Shown in pieces: positions 60,479 to 64,000 of a DNA stretch of 64,000 nt. Within the stretch, counting starts at the first letter, position 1. Each line of letters begins with the position of its first letter. The notes under the pieces were generated by a model. It was not told the DNA's origin and did not search any database. It worked only from the letters and a program-made list of their open reading frames with translations. Origin of the DNA: Streptomyces sp. NBC_01431 (GTDB lineage Bacteria; Actinomycetota; Actinomycetes; Streptomycetales; Streptomycetaceae); the NCBI RefSeq assembly GCF_036231355.1, contig NZ_CP109496.1, positions 992,001 through 1,056,000 on the forward strand. Reading direction: 5' to 3'. The position numbers were made by a program, and so were the translations under genes.

Positions 60479-62029
60479 ATGCACGTACGACACCGCGCGC
60501 CGCGCTCCGGCGCGGCGCGGGTCACCCTGCTCACCGAGGGCACCTATCCGCACAGCCACGGCGGAGTGAGCGTCTGGTGCGACCAGCTCGTCACCGGGAT
60601 GCCCGACATCGACTTCGACATCATCGCCGTAACCGGAACCGGGCGCGAGCCCACCGTGTGGGAGCTTCCGCCGCACGTGTCGGAGCCGGTCAGCCTCCCC
60701 ATGTGGGGGCCCGCGCCGACCGGTTCGGCCCCGCGCGGACGTCAGGAACGCCGCCTGATGACGGCGTACGAACGCTTTTTGACGGCCCTGCTCGATCCCC
60801 GAGCCGAGAGCGGTTTCGCCCCGGCGCTCTACGAACTGGCCGCGGCGGCCCGGGACGGCCGGCTCAGTCCCGCGCTCCGCGGCGACCGGGCGATCCACGT
60901 CATGACCGAGGTGTGGAACCGGCCTGGGCTCGCCGTGCGCGAGGCCCGGCCCACCCTGCACGACGCGGTCACCGCGACCGCGCTCCTGGAACACGCGCTG
61001 CGCCCGCTGGCCGCCGAGCCGCCGACCCAGGGCGTCTCGCACGCGGTCAGCGGCGGCGTGGCCGTCCTTCCGGGGCTCGTGGCGGCCGAACTCCACGGCG
61101 TGCCCCTGCTGTTGACCGAGCACGGGGTGTACCTGCGGGAGCGCTATCTGGGCTACCGGACCGCTCCCTATCGCTGGCCGGTCAAGGCGGTGCTGCTCGG
61201 CTTCTTCCGGCTGCTCGCCGAGGAGACCTACCGGCGCGCCGCGCTGATCACTCCGGGCAACCAGTACAACCGGCTGTGGGAGGAGCAGGGCGGAGCCGAC
61301 CCACGGCTCATCCGCACCGTGTACAACGGGGTCGATCCCGCCGCCTTCCCGCCCGCCGGACCGGAGCCGCAGGCGCCAACTCTGAGCTGGGCGGGTCGAG
61401 TTGACCCCATCAAGGACCTGGAGACACTCATCCGCGCCTTCGCCCGGGTGCGTACGGAGGTCCCCGCGGCCACCCTGCGCCTGTTCGGCGGCACGCCCAA
61501 GGGCGGCGAGGCCTACCGGGAGCGGTGCGAGGCGCTGGCCCACTCGCTCGACCAGGGCGCGGCGGTCACCTTCGAGGGCCGCGTGGACGACATCAGGGAC
61601 GCCTACGCGGCGGGCAACATCGTGATGCTGTCCAGCATCAGCGAAGGCTTCCCCTTCACCCTGATAGAGGCGATGTCGTGCGGGCGCGCCACCGTCTCCA
61701 CTGATGTCGGCGGGGTGCGCGAGGCGGTCGGCCCGGCGGGTCTCGTGGTGCCGCCGCGCGATCCGGCCGCGATGGCGGCGGCCGCCCTGGAACTCCTGGG
61801 TGACCCGGAACGCCGGGCGGCCATGGGGGAAGCGGCCCGGCTGCGCGTGGTCGAGCAGTTCACCCTGCGCCAGACCGTCGACACCTTCCGGGCCATCTAC
61901 CTCGAACTCTCGGTCCGCGGCACGACCGTGCCGGTACGGCGCAGCGCCGTCGCGGAGGACGCCACGCCGACGGTGCGCCTGGTCGCGTCCGATCTGTCGG
62001 CCGCCGGTCTGAGCCGGGTGGCCGGATGA
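60479..62029 (+). CDS. pelF: PelF-like glycosyltransferase (GT4)
   Basis: 516 residues. The N-terminus is VTLLTEGTYPHSHGGVSVWC and the donor-binding half has YNGVDPAAFPP, LSWAGRVDPIKDLETLIRAF, and the EX7E region ISEGFPFTLIEAMSCGRATV. This is the PelF layout: GT4 with a long N-terminal insertion (about residues 70-200). PelF makes the Pel polymer from UDP-GalNAc/GlcNAc in the cytosol. Stop overlaps the next start (ATGA). 103 bp after the deacetylase gene. Confidence 0.85.
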   Translation: MHVRHRAPRSGAARVTLLTEGTYPHSHGGVSVWCDQLVTGMPDIDFDIIAVTGTGREPTVWELPPHVSEPVSLPMWGPAPTGSAPRGRQERRLMTAYERFLTALLDPRAESGFAPALYELAAAARDGRLSPALRGDRAIHVMTEVWNRPGLAVREARPTLHDAVTATALLEHALRPLAAEPPTQGVSHAVSGGVAVLPGLVAAELHGVPLLLTEHGVYLRERYLGYRTAPYRWPVKAVLLGFFRLLAEETYRRAALITPGNQYNRLWEEQGGADPRLIRTVYNGVDPAAFPPAGPEPQAPTLSWAGRVDPIKDLETLIRAFARVRTEVPAATLRLFGGTPKGGEAYRERCEALAHSLDQGAAVTFEGRVDDIRDAYAAGNIVMLSSISEGFPFTLIEAMSCGRATVSTDVGGVREAVGPAGLVVPPRDPAAMAAAALELLGDPERRAAMGEAARLRVVEQFTLRQTVDTFRAIYLELSVRGTTVPVRRSAVAEDATPTVRLVASDLSAAGLSRVAG

Positions 62030-63411
62030 GCGGCCCCATCGCTCTGGAGCCGCCCGACGGCCGCGACGACACGCTGACGCTCCGGCTCGCCGTCGAGTCC
62101 ACGATGACGCTGAGGCTGCCCGATCGCGTCCGGCGGGCGGGCAGGGACTCGGCCATCGACCGACTGGCGGCCCACCTCGCCGAGCAGATCGGTCCCGCCG
62201 TGCACGCCTACGAGGTCGCGGCCGTCCTGGAATCCGAGGGACTCACGGCCCAGCAGATCGCGGACGAGTACGGTCACGACAGCCTCTTCACGCTCGCCGA
62301 GGACCTCTACAGCCGGGTGCCGCGCAGCTTCCCGGAGCCGCCCGCGGCCGCCGATCCCTGGGCCCCCGACCATGTGCGGTGCGCGCTGCGCGGCGCGCTG
62401 TTCGCCCTGCCGGGGCTCGCCTATCCGCTGACCGCGCGCCTGTGGCAGAGCGAGGAGGCCGTCCTCGCTCTGGTGGTGGCGGGTCTCGTCTCCTGGTCGT
62501 GGGGGCAGGGGCTCGGCCACCGCGCGTATCTGCGGATGGCGGCGGGCCGGGCCGATGCGGCCCGCACGCTGATGGCCGGCGCCCCGTTGGGCGCACTGCT
62601 CGCTTCCTTCCTGGGGCTCGCCCTGGTGGGCCCCGGCCCCGCGGCGGTGTTCGTGGTGGGGCAGTCCTGCTATCTGGCCGCGGCGGGGGTCCTGCTGGTG
62701 CTGGCCCGCGAACGGCTGCTTCTCGGGGCGCTGGCCCCGCTCATCGCGGGGGGCGCGATGCTGCCGTGGTGGGATCCCGGTCCGCTGCCGCGCGTGGGGC
62801 TGAGCGTGCTCACCCTGACGCTGGTGGTGGCCGCCGTCGGCCACTGCTTGCGCGGCGCCCTCAAGGGGTCCGCGAAGTCCAACTCCCCGACACCGCCCTT
62901 CAGTTCCTCGCTCCCGTACGGGCTCTTCGGACTCGCCGCCGGGGTGCTCGTGGCCTTCGCGGGGCAACGGCATCCGTTCGCGGTGATCGCCCTGACGCTC
63001 AGCATGGGGCCCGCCGAATGGCTGCTCTACCGCTACCGGGGGCTGGCGGTGGCGGCGCTGCGGGCCACGGCCACCCCGGCCGCGTTCCGGTGGCGGTCGG
63101 GCGCCGTCCTCGCGGGCTGCCTCTTCGTCTATCTGCTGCCCCTGTTCCCGGCGGCGCTGCTCACCGGGGCCAGGCCCGCGCCGTTGCTCGCGCTCGCGGC
63201 GCTGCTGTGGACGGCGCTGCTGCTCCAGGCGTTCGGCATCGCCTGGCTGCCGGCCGCGGTCAGCCTGGCCGCCGCGACCGGGGTCGCCTCGTCCGATCTG
63301 CTGGCACCCGCGCTCGCCCCGCTCGCGCCCCTGTTCTGCTGTACGGCCGCCGCCACCGCGCTGGTGGGCGGCACGGTCCATCTGCTCGGGCGGCCGACCG
63401 CGCACGCCTGA
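62026..63411 (+). CDS. multi-spanning membrane protein of the polysaccharide operon
   Basis: 461 residues. About 110 cytosolic residues come first (VHAYEVAAVLESEGLTAQQI, DEYGHDSLFTLAEDLYSRVP), then 10 to 12 hydrophobic helices. Its place after the PelF-like gene with a 4-bp overlap suggests a polymer-export or assembly role analogous to PelG, but no PelG or Wzx sequence motif is seen. I do not recognise the family. Confidence 0.7.
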   Translation: MSGPIALEPPDGRDDTLTLRLAVESTMTLRLPDRVRRAGRDSAIDRLAAHLAEQIGPAVHAYEVAAVLESEGLTAQQIADEYGHDSLFTLAEDLYSRVPRSFPEPPAAADPWAPDHVRCALRGALFALPGLAYPLTARLWQSEEAVLALVVAGLVSWSWGQGLGHRAYLRMAAGRADAARTLMAGAPLGALLASFLGLALVGPGPAAVFVVGQSCYLAAAGVLLVLARERLLLGALAPLIAGGAMLPWWDPGPLPRVGLSVLTLTLVVAAVGHCLRGALKGSAKSNSPTPPFSSSLPYGLFGLAAGVLVAFAGQRHPFAVIALTLSMGPAEWLLYRYRGLAVAALRATATPAAFRWRSGAVLAGCLFVYLLPLFPAALLTGARPAPLLALAALLWTALLLQAFGIAWLPAAVSLAAATGVASSDLLAPALAPLAPLFCCTAAATALVGGTVHLLGRPTAHA

Positions 63412-63518
63412 CCGCCGCACCACACCGCACAGCACACGGCCCACACCGGGCCACCGGCATCACGCACCGCACCGAGTCGATCACCGAATGTCCTGAACAG
63501 CCTTGAAAGGAGCGGCAG

Positions 63519-64000
63519 TTGACTTCCGCACCGCTTGTCGCCGTCACCGGAGCCGAGGGCTTCATCGGCTCCCACCTCACCGAGGCCCTGGTCGCCTCCG
63601 GGCACCGGGTCCGCGCCATGGCCCAGTACAACTCGTTCTCCTCCTACGGCTGGCTGGAGACCCTGCACCCCGACGTCCTGGACCAGGTGGAGATCGTCCT
63701 GGGCGATGTCCGCGACCCAGGCTCGGTGCGGGGCCTGGCCGAAGGCGCCGAGGCCGTCTACCACTTGGCGGCCCTCATCGCGATCCCGTACTCCTACCGC
63801 GCGCCGCACAGCTATGTGGACACCAACGTCACCGGCACCCTCAACGTGCTGGAGGCGGTTCGCGCCCTGCGGACGCCGCGCCTGGTGCACACCTCGACCA
63901 GCGAGACGTACGGCACCGCGCAGACCGTACCCATCACCGAGGACCACCCCATCAACACCCAGTCCCCGTACGCCGCTTCGAAGGCCGGCGGTGACCGGCT
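63519..64000 (+). CDS. legB: LegB-like NAD-dependent 4,6-dehydratase (5' part, runs off the right edge)
   Basis: An extended SDR sugar-nucleotide enzyme, about 160 residues visible: VTGAEGFIGSHLTEALVAS (GxxGxxG), then AQYNSFSSYGWLETLHPD, GDVRDPGSV, YHLAALIAIPYSYRAPHSYV, HTSTSETYGTAQTVPITEDH and the catalytic SPYAASKAGGDRL (YxxxK). The YNSFSSYGWL and IAIPYSY segments are characteristic of LegB, the first enzyme of legionaminic acid synthesis from UDP-GlcNAc. TTG start with GAAAGGAG upstream. Part of the polysaccharide operon. Confidence 0.87.
   Translation, partial: MTSAPLVAVTGAEGFIGSHLTEALVASGHRVRAMAQYNSFSSYGWLETLHPDVLDQVEIVLGDVRDPGSVRGLAEGAEAVYHLAALIAIPYSYRAPHSYVDTNVTGTLNVLEAVRALRTPRLVHTSTSETYGTAQTVPITEDHPINTQSPYAASKAGGDR

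Noticed and set aside
63519..64000. UDP-glucose 4-epimerase (GalE)
   Set aside because: The YNSFSSYGWL and IAIPYSY segments fit LegB-type dehydratases better than GalE.
1..64000. tRNA, rRNA, CRISPR arrays, prophage genes or an origin
   Set aside because: No cloverleaf, repeat-spacer array, phage structural genes or DnaA-box cluster was recognised by reading.

Overview
The window is high-GC actinobacterial DNA and looks like Streptomyces. Third codon positions are very GC-rich, GTG and TTG starts are common, genes overlap as ATGA or GTGA, and the families are typical of streptomycetes (DUF5937 regulator, EfeUO, COG4705 membrane protein, Agd3/PelF-type polysaccharide genes). No replication genes, rRNA or tRNA were seen.

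Region 1 (1 to about 36.7 kb) is an accessory stress/dormancy island. It opens with the N-terminus of a DevS/DosS-like GAF sensor kinase. It holds ten tandem-domain universal stress proteins (USPs), two CBS-CBS-BON proteins, an Hrp1-like CBS protein, an Rv1733c-family membrane protein, pyruvate phosphate dikinase, two GH65 disaccharide phosphorylases (one coupled to a beta-phosphoglucomutase-like HAD), nicotinate phosphoribosyltransferase, a zinc alcohol dehydrogenase, an APH/AAA fusion kinase, a cyclic-nucleotide-domain protein and an ABC exporter pair. Several of these families belong to the DosR (DevR) hypoxia regulon of Mycobacterium tuberculosis. GGGAC/GTCCC-type palindromes lie between divergent island genes. 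The inferred role is survival under low oxygen or energy limitation: phosphorolysis of disaccharides, PEP/pyruvate interconversion, NAD salvage and nucleotide sensing by USP and CBS domains.

The island is also eroding. Three P-type ATPase genes, a second ppdK, an IS5-type transposase and an acetyl-CoA synthetase/E1-beta/E2 operon survive only as fragments or frameshifted copies, while every USP reads intact. Repeated modules (USP pairs, ppdK + USP + ATPase) indicate internal duplications with inversion.

Region 2 (36.7 to 57.7 kb) looks like ordinary chromosome. It carries a pirin; a GT28-like transferase/polysaccharide deacetylase/BlaI/M56 peptidase operon with a BlaI-type dyad upstream; an iron-uptake operon (fused EfeU-EfeO plus the DyP peroxidase EfeB) with an iron-box-like site; a COG4705 membrane protein; a TPR protein; an M4 protease; MgtC; a phosphodiester glycosidase; a GNAT; a DUF5937 regulator divergent from an MFS exporter; a rhomboid-like protein; an SDR; a flavoprotein disulfide reductase next to a thioredoxin; and a small secreted protein.

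Region 3 (58.2 kb to the end) begins a surface-polysaccharide operon: a secreted Agd3/CE18-like deacetylase, a PelF-like glycosyltransferase, a multi-spanning membrane protein and a LegB-like NAD-dependent 4,6-dehydratase cut by the window edge.
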